A stretch of DNA of 64,000 nt from Oscheius onirici (lineage: Eukaryota; Nematoda; Chromadorea; Rhabditida; Rhabditidae): NCBI GenBank assembly GCA_932521025.1, contig OW051470.1:3830501-3894500 (forward strand), given 5' to 3'. Made by a program: the position numbers and the translations under genes. The notes beneath the pieces are model-generated. The model searched no databases and was not told where the DNA came from. It saw nothing but the letters and a program-made list of their open reading frames with translations. Shown piece after piece: positions 31,198 through 42,728 of the stretch; within the stretch, counting starts at the first letter, position 1; each line of letters opens with the position of its first letter.

Positions 31198-32783
31198 GAG
31201 TTTTGACTTGACAATCCCGCTGTGTCGCAGTTCTGGGTTTGGAATCCTCTTCTTTCCACAGTAGATTCTGACGTTGGTAGAATCACTGAGGAGCGCTTCA
31301 AGAAGCACTTGCACAGTTTGTGAAAATAAAAGCAATTATGCCCGAAAAAAAAAACCAACAATTCGAAGCCAAACATAAAACGACAAACTTGAATAGAGCC
31401 GAGGATTTAAAAGGTATAGATTCCTTCCTCTTCATGATTGTAACAGAACCTGGTTATTGGATATCGTGCGAATCAATCCCAAGAATGATACCAGAGAAGA
31501 CATATTTGCGTGGGCCGTGTTTTGTTGCCAGGTGACGAAGCCTGCAATGTCTGACTCCCCTTTATCCCATTCGTTGTCTATATTTCTATTCTTCTTAAAA
31601 ACATTGGGTATTCCTGTCTGTAAAAAAACAGCAACATAACCATTTTGCCACGTTGCTCGCGCGTTTCCCCTGATTTGTCTATAATCGGCCGGACGCGCTG
31701 AATGAGGTGGTAGACAGACAATGGGAACGGGGAGAAAGTCGAGGGTCAATTGCTCCGACTTACGCAACTGTTTCTCTGTCTTGAAGATGTCATTTACTGT
31801 CGTGGTGTTTGTTGTAGGCTTACAGTGAAAACCAGTTTATTCTGCGAGAAAGTTCGTTTATTAGTCATACAGTTGGAGCAGCTGTTTGCACAAGGACTGC
31901 TGTCCTTTTCCATCCACACGAACTGACCATCTTCTCACTTTCCAACAAGATCCGATAAAATCTCTCAGCTCTTGTCGCTTTCCATGTCCGCCGTGTTCCG
32001 ATCCCGTTTCTCCATTCAAATGACGCCACGATCTTCGATTTCGCTAAAATCCACGAAATTCTCTCTTCATTTATTTTCCAAAACTATCGTTTCTCTTGAT
32101 TTGTGCTTCATTTTCTACGTGAACACAATACCAGTGCAGTTTAGCGAAAGTTCCTTGATCCATTTTTGCCACCGTTTTCCGTGATTTGAATTTCTGCAAC
32201 ATTGCTAGTTTCTACGTTTTTCACTTTCTCGATTTTTCCGTCTTTTTTTATGCTCAAAAGTTCTTCGCGATTTTTATCTCCACATCTCACTTGGAGATGC
32301 AGATTTCTCGATTTCGGCCGCTCTCCATTGCCGTTTTTGGTGTTTGAGGTACGTATATGATCAAAAACAGTGTTTTTGATCGAGCTCATATGTTAATGTT
32401 GTCTGCCAATATTTTCCAATAAGAGTTCCTATTAAGTTTACTTATTCTTGAAGAGTCGATTTGTATGGGTCAAAACATTGAGCTAATATTCTTCATCCTC
32501 GGCTTTTTTCGTCCATTAACGCCTATTTGCATACTTTATCTATTGCCATTTCCTGCCTGTGCATCGCCTTTATTATCACTTTCCGCCTCTTTCGCGTCTC
32601 AAGCAGACGAGGGGAACACCCAATGCCTTTTCGTCAAGTCTGATTTTATCAGTGCCGGTGACTCTTCATCAGATACGCCTTGTCGCTAGGGGATATTGCA
32701 ATTGCAGACTCTTTTAACCACTAATAAACTCTTTTTTCAGAGCTTCAGTCATTTCACCGTTCGCGGTGAAACGACTTTGGGTG
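31198..32783. other. Non-coding region upstream of the nucleotide transporter
   Basis: About 1.5 kb. ORFs here are short, A/T-driven and lack splice context or motifs. I see no repeat copies. It probably holds the promoter of the SLC17A9 gene. Confidence 0.4.
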
Positions 32784-34434
32784 ATGCTCAGAAGGCCGAG
32801 CGAATATGGCGAGCACAACATGACTAGGAAGCTCTGGTCCAGGTATATTATTTGTTTATTGATTTCAAGCACATTTTCAGGACAGAGACACGATTATGGA
32901 CAATAACTTTGTTCTCGGGTACTTGTATGCTCTATGCAGCACGTGTAGCACTTCCAATTTGTGCCGCCACAGTTGCCAAAGAATATGGATGGAGCAAAAC
33001 GGACTCGGTGAGTATCCGATCCTTTTTTTTCTCTTAAAGTTGCATGGGGTTGTGTTTGAAAACTCTAAATCTTCAGGGAACCGTGCTTTCGTGCTTCTTC
33101 TGGGGCTACGCCATCACACAACTTTTTGCCGGTGGAGCAGCTGATGCCATTGGAGGAGAGAATATTTTACCACACTCTACTCTCATATGGTCTCTAATCA
33201 CCATCATAACACCTCAACTATTCGATTTTGCCTACTGGACAGGAGTTCCAATCATTATTCTCATAATTGTCCGAGTAGTTACCGGCATTTCACAAGGTTT
33301 AAGAGTTTTATTTTGCCTTACTTTTTGGGATTTCAGCTTTCCATGTGCCAGGAATGGCATCAATGTGTTCATGTCATTTGACTGCAGCTGACAAAGGTCG
33401 TGTTTTTGGAATTGTCTTGGCCGGATCTCATTTTGGGTAAGATTGTTATCTCATTTTTTCTAAATGCTTCTTTCAGAACAGTATTAGCTGGTTCAGTAGG
33501 CTCCGTGCTTCTCGATTTGTTCGGCTGGCGTATTCTGTTCCAATTCATGGGTATTTCTTTCCACTTTATTCAGAAGTTTCCACTTTCTAGGCTTTACATC
33601 GCTGTTATGGTACTTCTGGCTGAAATACATGTGTTCATTGAAGACTCGCAAAGTTATCGGCGTAAATAATAGTGATGACGAAGAAGAAGAGCCACTAAAA
33701 AAGGAGTCGACTCCCAGTGTTCATATCCATATGCCAGCTTCTCCTACAACTGTTCCATGGGCGGTCCTTTTCAAGCATCCTGCTTTCTGGCAAGTGTTTC
33801 TTTATTGTCTTATTCATTTTCAATTTAGGGCGGCAGGAGTAGCTCAATTTGCTGGCGGAAACGCGTATTTCACTATGTTCAATTGGCTTCCGAGTTATTT
33901 CCACGAAGTTTTCCCTACCGCCAAGGGAGTCGTCTACAATGTAGTTCCATCGCTAGCCATCGTCGTCACTTCAGTAATTGCTCCATACATGGCTACTCGA
34001 CTTCTTAGCAACGGCCATTCGATGACAGTTACGCGAAAAGTCATGGAAGGAGTCTCGCTCATCGGAATTTCCATCTGTCTGTTCATCGTTCCGGCTGCTC
34101 ACGGATTCGTCTCTGCCCTTCTCATTTTCACTCTGGCTATGGCTTGTAGAGGATTTCATCATGGAGGAGTTTCCGTCAATCCCCACGATTTTGCCCCAAA
34201 TCATACTGGATCAGTCTTTGGTACGCTTTTTTCTTTTTCTATTCATTAAAAGCTGTTTTGGGTATTTTCAACGCGTTCGGAGCCATTACGGGTTTCGTTG
34301 GAGTATATGTAGCCGGACACATTCTCGAGGCGACAGACAACAATTGGGCCTACGTCTTCGTCACAACCGGACTTCAATGTATTGTCGGAGCTGTCGTCTA
34401 TGCCATGCTAGGAACGGGCAACAAGATAATCTGA
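32784..34434 (+). CDS. vnut-1: Vesicular nucleotide transporter, SLC17A9/VNUT family (MFS)
   Basis: Eight exons give 450 aa: 32784-32842, 32881-33007, 33077-33296, 33337-33436, 33477-33550, 33591-33789, 33829-34220, 34253-34434. The protein has the SLC17 12-helix layout: TRLWTITLFSGTCMLYAAR (TM1), FFWGYAITQLFAGGAAD, RVVTGISQGAFHVPGMAS, then an acidic loop (DDEEEEPLKK). The second half has PWAVLFKHPAFWAAGVAQF, FNWLPSYFHEVFPTAKG, VVPSLAIVV and GISVN-type HGGVSVNPHDFAPNHTG. These second-half strings follow SLC17A9 rather than VGLUTs. The role is loading ATP into secretory or lysosome-related vesicles, driven by membrane potential. The intron 33790-33828 begins GCAAGT instead of GT. The final acceptor (ATTAAAAG at 34252) is weak and adds AVL relative to the family. 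Confidence 0.88.
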
Positions 34435-35005
34435 AACTGCTTTCCCCTCCATTATTCTTGCCTCTATACGCATAATTGCCAATGTCTCGGAAGCACGCAT
34501 TTTCTGTTCTCACCCTCGCCCATCAGCAAAATATCTCCTTACCGGTGTCTTTCCTCCAGTCTGCTGTGATAATTTCTCTCCCAAAATAGGGGATTGGTTC
34601 TGTGATACCGTTTTGTGCAATTCCAATCTATTTTGTACATTTGTTTTAATAATTCCCCTTTTTTATAAATATTTTATGAAAAAAAAACTTCGCACATTCA
34701 GCCCATCTTTGTCAATCGACCCCAGTAGAACTTGTCCTTTCTCCTATTTATTTCGGAGCCAGTGGCACAAAATATGTGAATCACACGGGAACAAAATTTT
34801 CTGTAACAGACACACTGATTCTATACGTTGACCCGTGAAGGTACAGAACGAGACCGAAAAGGCCATTTGGTTTAAAGGCTGTTACCAGTAAAACGAGTAA
34901 ATCTAACAAAAATGATAGAATGAGGTTGGAAGTGTTGTGTTTCAGAGAGAAAACAATCGAAGATTGTGAACTCTCTGAAACAGACTGGTGAAAGTGGAAG
35001 GACAC
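34435..35005. other. Intergenic region, convergent 3' ends
   Basis: Lies between the 3' end of the transporter and the 3' end of the minus-strand BTB gene. A/T-rich, with an A-run at about 34679-34687. No gene seen. Confidence 0.5.
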
Positions 35006-36592
35006 TTAGTGGAGGGCAGGAGGACCAGAGAATCCGGGCGGAATGGGAAATGGAACTTGGGAAGCTTTGTGCTTTTGAGCATTCAGAATATCCAAGAGTC
35101 GGGCTTTCATCCCATCTGGGACCTGCTTGTAATACGGATCCGTCTGTATGACATAAGTGAAATGAGCGCCGGGAGGAGAACTTATTCGAAAAAGACTGTT
35201 CAAGGAGTGTTCCTAGAAGAATCTTTGGAAGACTAGTTCAACAGCATCTCACCTTAAGATGGGCCAGATTGTAATTTTCGGCAGCAATGAGGAGCTGTAA
35301 GTCGCTATAGCTTCCTCCCTCGTTCGATTTCAGTAGACGGATCATTCGCTGTTCGGCCTCTTTCTTGACTGTCATGAATTGATAGGCGTCAGAAATGCGA
35401 ATAACTTCGACCAGCAAACGATCTGAACTTTATTTTGAAAAGAATTAATGAATTTTTACTAGGGATTGCAACGTGGCAAGGACTGCAATAGAGAAGAAGC
35501 GCATTCCAAGCCTCGAAGTCACTCTGGTCCATGGTGACACACGGAAGGCCAGTCTCATTATCTCTATTCACCATTCCATTATCCGCATCGTCGGTAAAGT
35601 TGGACAAGACATTGAAGTATTCCGAGTAGTGTCGTAGATACTAAACAGAAGCATCTTTCTTCTTCTTTTAGAATCTCTTACCTTGCAGTCGACAAAGAGC
35701 GACTTGGTTCCACACTTGATAACAAAGTTCGACAGACTCTTCTCTTTTGTGAAATCAAGAGTGAAGCGGGGATCCCTATTGAGACATTTGTAGTTGGTGA
35801 CTAGAAGCTGGATCTTGGCAGTGAGGTTGATATTAAAGGGATAGATGCTGCCCGGAGATCCAATTGGTTGATTCAGAAGCATGTCAAGCATGGGTTTGTT
35901 GATGGGAAACAAGTACTGACTGCCTTTGCGGAATCGATGGTTACCCAACTGAAAGAGCCTGAGTCTCAAAAGAAGCGAAAAACTACCTCAAAGACGTGTC
36001 TCTTGATCTCATCTCCTCTTGGAATACTCGTTATCAAAGTGACATGGACTGTAACGTCAATCTCGGTATCCTTGAAAAGCTCTCCGTCAAGTGGATAAAT
36101 GTTGATTTTGGTGTGCATCTGTTGAGCATTTCCGACGTTAGTTGGAAGCAGTTCGTGCAGATGGACAACCCTGCAATACCCCTTGTTCCCAAGACGAATC
36201 GGATTACTCAGATTGTATAATCTAGCATTAGCATCTGGCAGGCCTAATGACCCGAGAGAACTTACCATTTCGTGTCGAGGATCTCAAATTGACGGGCTGT
36301 ACTCATTAGACGGACGTGAGGAAAAGGTGCTTGCATACAACGGCAAATGTGTGGGATGTTGGATGGAAATGGCGGTCGAGTACAGACACAGCCCGGCTGG
36401 ACTTGGAACAGTAGCTGACTATCCAGACGCACATTGAGCACGTCGACTTTCGCGACCTCTACGGCATCCGGAATTGGAGGATTGAATGGCACATACTGAA
36501 ACATAATTTTCGATGAAACACTGTTAAAGACCTGCGGAAGAGGATAACACGGTTCATTGATTAAATCCCAGAGGATCATATACACGCAATAG
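35006..36592 (-). CDS. BTB/POZ-domain protein
   Basis: Minus-strand exons 36592-36532, 36495-36303, 36243-35987, 35948-35682, 35640-35460, 35422-35253, 35212-35006 join in phase (about 440 aa). The BTB fold occupies the C-terminal half: LSNFVIKCGTKSLFVDCKYL, RHYSEYFNVL, CVTMDQSDFEAWNALLLYC, then VIRISDAYQFMTVKKEAEQ and LLIAAENYNLAHLKEHSL. BTB proteins of this sort usually dimerise and adapt substrates to Cullin-3. The N-terminal 200 residues (YVPFNPPIPDAVEVAKVDVL, CVCTRPPFPSNIPHICRC) match no family I know. The amino end is unresolved. The exon beginning at 36592 needs a phase-2 partner. An in-frame ATG at 36579 might be the trans-spliced start. A basic exon at 37025-36888 (MKRIREEQDDGNTKRACH) has the wrong phase. 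The 36302-36244 intron was chosen because the alternative donor at 36265 runs into a stop. Confidence 0.7.
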
Positions 36593-36945
36593 CTGGGTCG
36601 GAAGGACAGAGCGCTATGTTTCGCGCCTCTTTTGACTCATTGGCCGTGCATACTGTCCCCCGGGCCCCGTTGCGTGCTGAGTCAAAGGACACCTTGCCCT
36701 TTCTCCTTTTTAAATAGTACGAAAGGAACCCAAGATTTACAACTCTCAGTCCCTCTCCCCTCCCCACATAATCCGGCCGTATTGTGCGTGTGAATGAGGC
36801 AAAGAATTCCATAATTCAGCGGATGGCAAATGGCCCGGCTGCTGTCTAATTGAGGGGGATTAGGCAAAAGAGTCGTCTACTACTTACCTCTCTGGTTCGC
36901 TTATGACTCGCCGACTGATCCTCAGTCTGGTAGACGGGAGAGTTG

Positions 36946-37510
36946 TCAGGAGAAAGAGTGATTACCGGTATATGACAAGCTCTTTTCGTGTTGCCGTCGT
37001 CTTGTTCTTCTCGAATGCGTTTCATCACCCCTGAAATTGTTTTCTCCAAGAAGAGGAAGGAACAGAAGCAATATGAGCAATAAAATGGTACACGGCCCCG
37101 CGAGTCGTGAATGGCTGATATCTGCGATGGTCATTGCCATTAGATTGCTTCGGCGCACAAGGGAGACAGATGAAAATTGCCGTGATGGACAATAAGGGGC
37201 CTCGATCGGAGGGAAGGATTGATGAGAAAAGTGGCCAGTGATCGATACGGAAAGATTTCCGAAACATAGACTCACTCTCAACTCTTTTACAAATATTGGT
37301 TGCATCGATCGGTCTATTTGATACTCGGTCGGTGTCTTTGTTTCCGAGGTTAACTTCACACATGTAGCAACCAGGATTATCCAAAAAGAAGAGTGCGTGG
37401 TAAGAACTATAAAACGGAACATCTCGGTCAATAGGAATGTGTTTTCGAAATGACTCAGTTGAGAATAATGTCTCTGAAATCAGTAAAAAAATGGAAAGAG
37501 GCACACACAT
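36946..37510 (-). CDS. Putative small type I membrane protein, 136 aa
   Basis: Exons 37510-37276 and 37121-36946 join in phase. They give a signal peptide (MCVPLSIFLLISETLFS), an ectodomain with ALFFLDNPGCYMCEVNLG and ATNICKRVE (three Cys), a strong transmembrane segment (AGPCTILLLILLLFLPLLG) and a basic tail (THSRRTRRRQHEKS). The GCYMCEV string resembles the F strand of an Ig domain, but the rest of such a domain is missing. A competing reading is an unspliced 161-aa frame from 37431 to 36946, which also has hydrophobic ends. I prefer the spliced model because both sites are good and the phase closes. No family assignment. Confidence 0.45.
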
Positions 37511-38575
37511 GAACTGGTTTGCTCTTTTTACTGTTTGAGAACGACTCGAGGGTTTACGCAAGAGAGTTCTGACCCAAAAGCAGTGACCTAATGGTCATCG
37601 AAGGCATCAATTACCCTCACTCTATTTACAATTACTAATTCTACCGGTTCTGGTCGAATAAAATTGGGACAAACAGTTCACAATTTTATCTTCAGGACTG
37701 ATCACAAGATTCTTTTCCTGGTTTTGAAACGCCTTTTCCATGCTTGAGAGCAATCGAAAAGAAAGAGAAAGGCTGTGTACTCGGGGCAGGGATCAGCTGT
37801 TGTGTGCCCATCGCAAATGGGCAAATGTGGTCGGGGACAGAGGCGGAGCCCAACCGTGAGCGGCAGCAAGGTCTGTTTCAAAGTGGTTGATTGGAAGCAA
37901 GAAAAGACGTTTTTATCTCCACCGAAAAGAAGTCATGAGAATGCTAACAATAGGGCTAGATAGAGGCAATGACTGGCCGTTTATCTGAGCTGGGAGACAA
38001 GAAAACGGGAAAATGGAAGACTCTCCTCTGTGCTCACAAAACGTATCGTTTCTCACCACGCCTCCAGTTGACGCACAAAGAGAGTAAACGCCAAAGAAAG
38101 ACAAACCGGAAGACGGGCAGATTACTAACTCTGGGAACGTTCGTTTCCGAGAGAAACGGACAGACTGTAACACGACACATCGACCGGTCTCAAGTATCCG
38201 TAATTGTAGCCGATACCGCCAGTGCTCACCAGGACGCGGGGCTAATCTGTCCAGAGGTGCATTAGAGAGCGGCGACTCATTATCAGAGGCAAAAGTCGTA
38301 ATTAACACGAACAGAGAGACCAAGCAACTGTCTAATTAGTGTGGGCAGGATGTACGAGAGCAGTCACGATTGACTAAGGTGCTAGTCATTGCCATGGGAG
38401 CCCGCGTTTTGCTTTGCAGTCAGTTGGAATTAAGAAGTTTTGGGAAAGAAAGACGTTTTTGTCCGAGACAACAGAATAGATAAAGTCAGAGGAACCATTG
38501 AGAAAGGCTGTTGTATTGGAGAGAAATGAATATGACCGTGGGTTATGGTTCTTCTCAGTCTAGACAAAACTTATT
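37511..38575. other. Non-coding region
   Basis: About 1 kb without supported coding sequence. A minus-strand frame at 37913-38323 has no motif or splice structure. Low repeat content. Likely regulatory sequence of the flanking minus-strand genes. Confidence 0.4.
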
Positions 38576-38962
38576 CTATCGACTCGACTTCTCCGTCTTG
38601 GTCTTCTCTTGAGCTTCTTTCTTCAGAGTCAAGAGTCCCTTCTTCGTGGATTTCGGCGAATGGATCGGCTTCTTCACCTTCGGCACTTGTTTCCAGTCCG
38701 AACCCATATCCTCGTAGTCGAGAAGATCGTATTCAAGCGGTTATCCCATAGAGCCGATCATTCTTTTGCGCTTCCAACTGACGGCCAGCGTTACGACGAC
38801 GAAAACGAGCAGATCGATGGCGACTATGGAGACGAACACGACGAGGAAGGATATGTAGATCGAGCCATCAGAAGCAGTTTGAGTCAGCTGGTAGGTGGAG
38901 CAGCAGGTAGAATGCAGCAGGAAGAGGACAAGAAGACGCATCTGTCCACCACGGAGATTCAT
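38576..38962 (-). CDS. Small single-pass membrane protein interrupted by an in-frame TAA
   Basis: From the ATG at 38962 the frame gives 73 aa. It has a signal peptide (MRLLVLFLLHSTCCSTYQLT), a short ectodomain, a transmembrane helix (SFLVVFVSIVAIDLLVFVVV) and a basic stop-transfer WKRKRM, then TAA at 38743-38741. The same frame stays open for 54 more codons to a TAG at 38576, encoding a coherent acidic then Lys-rich tail: PLEYDLLDYEDMGSDWKQV and a KEAQEKTKTEKSSR end. A cytoplasmic tail is just what would be expected after the stop-transfer sequence. No GT donor lies near the TAA that would splice it out. It may be readthrough, a recent null allele or an assembly error. No family recognised. 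Confidence 0.55.
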
Positions 38963-39247
38963 TGGAAAGTGACCATGATTAGATTGCAAGCGTATTGACT
39001 TGTCGAAGTGCATAATTTTTTGTTTGAAAACAGTTTGTCTCAAAAGCATGAAAGGCTGTAGAACTGCAAACAATTTTAAAGGACCGAAAATTTCATTTGG
39101 TCCCGAAACGAAACACCGTAATCTGAAAAAATCGGCAGAAATGTTTTTCTTTCTATTCGTGTTGTGTATCAGCTACGGAATTTTTTTTTTGTTATTTTCT
39201 TTTTAAATCTGAATAAATATACAAAACCGTTTTTCAGCAGCTGGTAA

Positions 39248-41467
39248 ATGGCTACAAATCGTCGCCCCGTCGCATCTAGCCTGAGAAAGGTCACTCTAGT
39301 TGGCTCGGAAAAGCTGTATTTCTTCCAAAAGTCTTATGAGGAATACATCGCAGTGCCATCAACTGAAGCCATATCCAATTTATTCGACGCAGCTGAAAAC
39401 GAGGCAGAGGATTGTTTTAACTCGTAGTAATTATCGTTTTAGCTGAATATTCTTCATAGCTCCAATTTTACGGTCATCTTGAACAAATACGTTCCTTCAA
39501 AAAACGTGCCTATCAATCCATTTGGAATAGGAGTTCCATCTTCGCTACTGACACAACTACGCGAGCAAGGAGATCAGTACAAGTCGGGCTTACCATATGT
39601 TGATTTATGTGTCATTCTCGGAGAATACGACAAAGCTGAAAATTTTGCCAAAAGTCAGAATAAGGAGTACGATATTCTTGCGGTACACCGGTCCTCCAAA
39701 GGTTTTTTTTATAATAATATTGTACAACTCTGCTCAGGAACAACGAGCACTGTGAATTTTGTAGCAGCAGCCGCGAAAATCATCCTTGAAGGCAAAAATT
39801 CGGACTCTGCTCGTCTCACTTCTCTGATCTACCGAGCTGTTGACAATGACCAAGCCCATTATCTGCTCGTAGTAGCGGAGTTCTGGTCGCTAGGCTTTCA
39901 CTGGGACGCCTACTGTCTCGCGAAACTGAAGTATCCTGATGCTGTTTTCACGAAGGAGCTCGCTAACATGCTCGAAGAACGCATCCATTCTCAAAGCGAA
40001 TCCTCGACGAAACAAAGGAGTGCTGTTCAAAATATGATCAAGAGCGAAAAGACCGATTACTTCACCGGCTTTACTGATAGTTTTCTTCAAGACGAAGACC
40101 CGGTTTGTTTTCAATTGTCGTTCGCTTACAGCTTATACGTTTAGATCATGCTGTATCGGTTGCTGAAATGCTTGATCATGAAGAACGAACAGTGTGCTGA
40201 TGAGATGAAGAAACTGAATGGACGTATAAAGATAGCGGTATCTCTTCGTCAACTCGCCCTCAGCATCATGATCAAAGTTGGCCCTATGGAAGCCGTCACG
40301 ATGATAGGAGATGTGCTCGAATTTTTAAAGACGAAGCCTGATCTTCTTGGAGACTTTTTTAATCTTAGGGAGCGGCTGATGTTCGAAAAAACCATTGGCA
40401 TGATTGGTGATGTCTATACCGCAATTGAGCGAGTTTCTTCTTCAAATGGCACAGCAAATCAACAAGGTGTTGACTGATTCGTTCTTTTTTACACTCCCTT
40501 TTCAGTACTCTTAAAAGACATCCGAGATAGGTGGCATCAGCGCGTTCCTGATCTCTGGAGAGACAACTCACAACGCGATAGTTTGAAGGAGCTCAGTTCC
40601 TCACTGCAGCATTCTCTCTCATCTATCGAAAAATGTTTCTCAGCTCCATATAAAATAAAAACAGTCGGTTCAGTGCTTGGAATATTTATTGCTCCACATT
40701 TCAGACGTTCCTCAAGTATGCAATCTCATTCTTGTCCGATCTGGTTGCTTCCAACGATGTAACGGCTATGGGCACAACTCAACTTGCTGATCAGAAGTTC
40801 GCAAGCATTGTCCGTGACATTTGGCCATCACCGCCTGCAACTCCGAAACGTTCTCGAGCTCCTAAAGGTAGCTAATTTTTTTTTACCGTCATCACCTTGT
40901 CTTCAGAAGCCCCGGCTGTTCCTGAAGGAGAAACTAACACTACAGGAGAAAGCAGTTTCTCGGGATCTGCTACCAATAATCCTCCTCCTCCGCGTGTTTT
41001 CGATCTTGATGCCGTATTGAAGAGTGTCAATTACAAACCTCCCCCTCCTCGTCACAACGCTAACACAAAAATGGAGTTCAAGTCTGGCGGTTTCGAGATT
41101 GATGACGGCAAAGAGTCGAAATTTGGCAAGTGGGAATTGCAAAACGGTTTTGCACCCCCCAACCGAGGACATAGCAACGGAAGCTACTCTTCTTGTAATG
41201 GTTAGTGTTTCTAGGTCCATGTCTTCAAAAGTCTTTTCAGATAACCTCAATAAATCATTTGCTGGCCAGCAATCTAACTCATACAGAGGAAGAGGAAATG
41301 GCACATATCGTGGAAGCAATCCGAACAACTCATTCGCTCAGCCTGCTGATAGAGGTCACCGCAATGACAACGGCTCATTCCGAGGAGGTTAGATCTTTTA
41401 CGGTCTCTTGTATAATGTTGGTTTTTCAGACAATCTCAACAAGTCGATGTACAATAGCAAAATCTAG
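39248..41467 (+). CDS. pgl: PGL-family P-granule scaffold protein homologue
   Basis: Nine exons close to 637 aa: 39248-39423, 39460-39701, 39738-40102, 40145-40466, 40506-40672, 40705-40867, 40907-41200, 41241-41387, 41430-41467. Recalled PGL-1/PGL-3 features appear in order. The N-terminal dimerisation domain has EKLYFFQKSYEEYIAVPST and PYVDLCVILGEYDKAENFAK, and ends LGFHWDAYCLAKLKYPD. The central dimerisation domain has WHQRVPDLWRDNS, SSIEKCFSAPYKI and TFLKYAISFLSDLVASND. A Pro-rich linker and a short Arg-Gly C-terminus (SYRGRGNGTYRGSN) follow, with the repeat DNLNKS in exons 8 and 9. PGL proteins self-associate into germ granules and bind RNA through RGG repeats; here the RGG part is unusually short. 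The exon 5 donor (40673 or 40662) is uncertain. The ATG lies 13 nt after a TTTTTCAG acceptor. Confidence 0.72.
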
Positions 41468-41861
41468 TGTTTCATATCTCACGTTTTGTAAATGTTTCTC
41501 ACATTATTCCTACTTACTATTTCTTACCATTGCAAATACATTTGTCACGCTTACATTTTATTTATCGTTCCCACATTTTATGGTCCAAATATTTCAGTTT
41601 CCGCGGAAAAAAAAACGAAAAAAAATTTGTTTTTCCCTAATTTCACTCATTTGCTCATGACTTTTGGTGAAAAAAGTGCTCCACAATCTATTTTTAACTG
41701 CTATTTTCACAAGTTTCGCTTAAAAACGGCAAGAAAGTATAGCCTAATATTTCCGGGGAAACCTCACGTTTCTACTGGTTATCCCTAAAAAAAAACAAAT
41801 AGCGGTGTACGCAACGTTGGTTACGGTAGCGCGAGGATTCAAATCTGGGAAACATCACAGA

Positions 41862-42147
41862 TATTACGTGTGGAAGGAATAATTGCCCCTCCCCCTCTAA
41901 CATTTTTGTTTTTAATCAAAATGCCACCTATATTTGGCTGGAAGGGGGCAGTATAGGGTCCAACTTTCCCACAAAATTTCAGCCGATTTGCATTTTCCTT
42001 GGCGGAGCTAGGTCGATTTTATCACTTTTTGGGGTCCGACCTCGCGGCAATGTCGGGCCCATAACTTTTTTTGAGGAAAACGTATCGACATGTCCTATTA
42101 GATGCATCACATATGAGGCTATATCCCTGCACAATATCACATTTTTG
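41862..42147 (+). repeat. Copy 1 of a dispersed repeat family (single arm)
   Basis: Begins ATTACGTGTGGAAGGAATAA and includes ATTTGCATTTTCCTTGGCGG, TCGATTTTATCACTTTTTGG, TCCGACCTCGCGGCAATGTC and a CATAACTTTTTTTGAGGA block. The same sequence in the same order occurs at 50653-50991 (+), 51230-51573 (-) and 51865-52125 (-). Here only one arm is present, and it provides the 3' end of the minus-strand ORF at 41979-42728. Confidence 0.85.
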
Positions 42148-42728
42148 CCGTCTTGAAGAGTGAGAGAAAAGGGCCAATAGTTGTCGCGTACCGACAGTGT
42201 TTGAGCGAGTAGACGTGTCGCATTGTACGGAGCAAAGGGATCGTGATTCGCATGTCGACTGAGATGAGTTTTAAGCCTGCTGAACGTTCCCCAGGATATG
42301 TTGAATGACTTCAACATCACCAACGTTTCCATGGGGGTTAGACGGTTCTTTCTCAGTAGAAGCCAAACAATTTGCCTGTTCTGCTGCTGGATGGTGTTTG
42401 TAAGATTAGAAACCACTTTGAAAAAATCGGCATTGCTCAATTCTGTCTGGACGCCACAAGAAGAATAGAGAACCACATCTGTCTGGCAAGGAGCGGAAGG
42501 GTTGGGAAGCCCTCTTTGTTCACATAGGGACGTCTCTGTCTCTTTAAAGGCCTTATGGGAGTAACAGAAAGCGATGTATGAGGAGAGTAGACACTTCGGA
42601 GAAAAATGCACAGTATCGCTGCAGAAATGGCTAGTTTCCTTGTGCTCTTCACCAAATCGCTCGAGAATGGGCATATCATGTGTTTCCATTTGCTCGGAAT
42701 CGAAATAATTCAAATTGCTGGTGGTCAT
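41979..42728 (-). CDS. 249-aa unknown ORF ending inside a dispersed repeat
   Basis: An uninterrupted minus-strand frame from MTTSNLNYFDSEQMETHDMP to an end in the repeat. The N-terminal about 190 residues are hydrophilic with ordered-looking segments: KCLLSSYIAFCYSHKAFKE, CGVQTELSNADFFKVVSNL, and MVMLKSFNISWGTFSRLKTH with a helix-turn-helix feel. The last 55 residues (VILCRDIASYVMHLIGHVD and on) are translated from the dispersed repeat arm. Such an ORF could be an accessory frame of the mobile element or a host exon that has run into an insertion. No homologue recognised, and no intron is needed. Confidence 0.4.
   Translation of the reverse strand: MTTSNLNYFDSEQMETHDMPILERFGEEHKETSHFCSDTVHFSPKCLLSSYIAFCYSHKAFKETETSLCEQRGLPNPSAPCQTDVVLYSSCGVQTELSNADFFKVVSNLTNTIQQQNRQIVWLLLRKNRLTPMETLVMLKSFNISWGTFSRLKTHLSRHANHDPFAPYNATRLLAQTLSVRDNYWPFSLTLQDGKNVILCRDIASYVMHLIGHVDTFSSKKVMGPTLPRGRTPKSDKIDLAPPRKMQIG

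Noticed and set aside
35868..36437. Plus-strand frames within the BTB gene
   Set aside because: Antisense of spliced BTB exons; contain no motifs.
37913..38323. 136-codon minus-strand frame
   Set aside because: No signal, domain or splice evidence; composition like the surrounding non-coding DNA.
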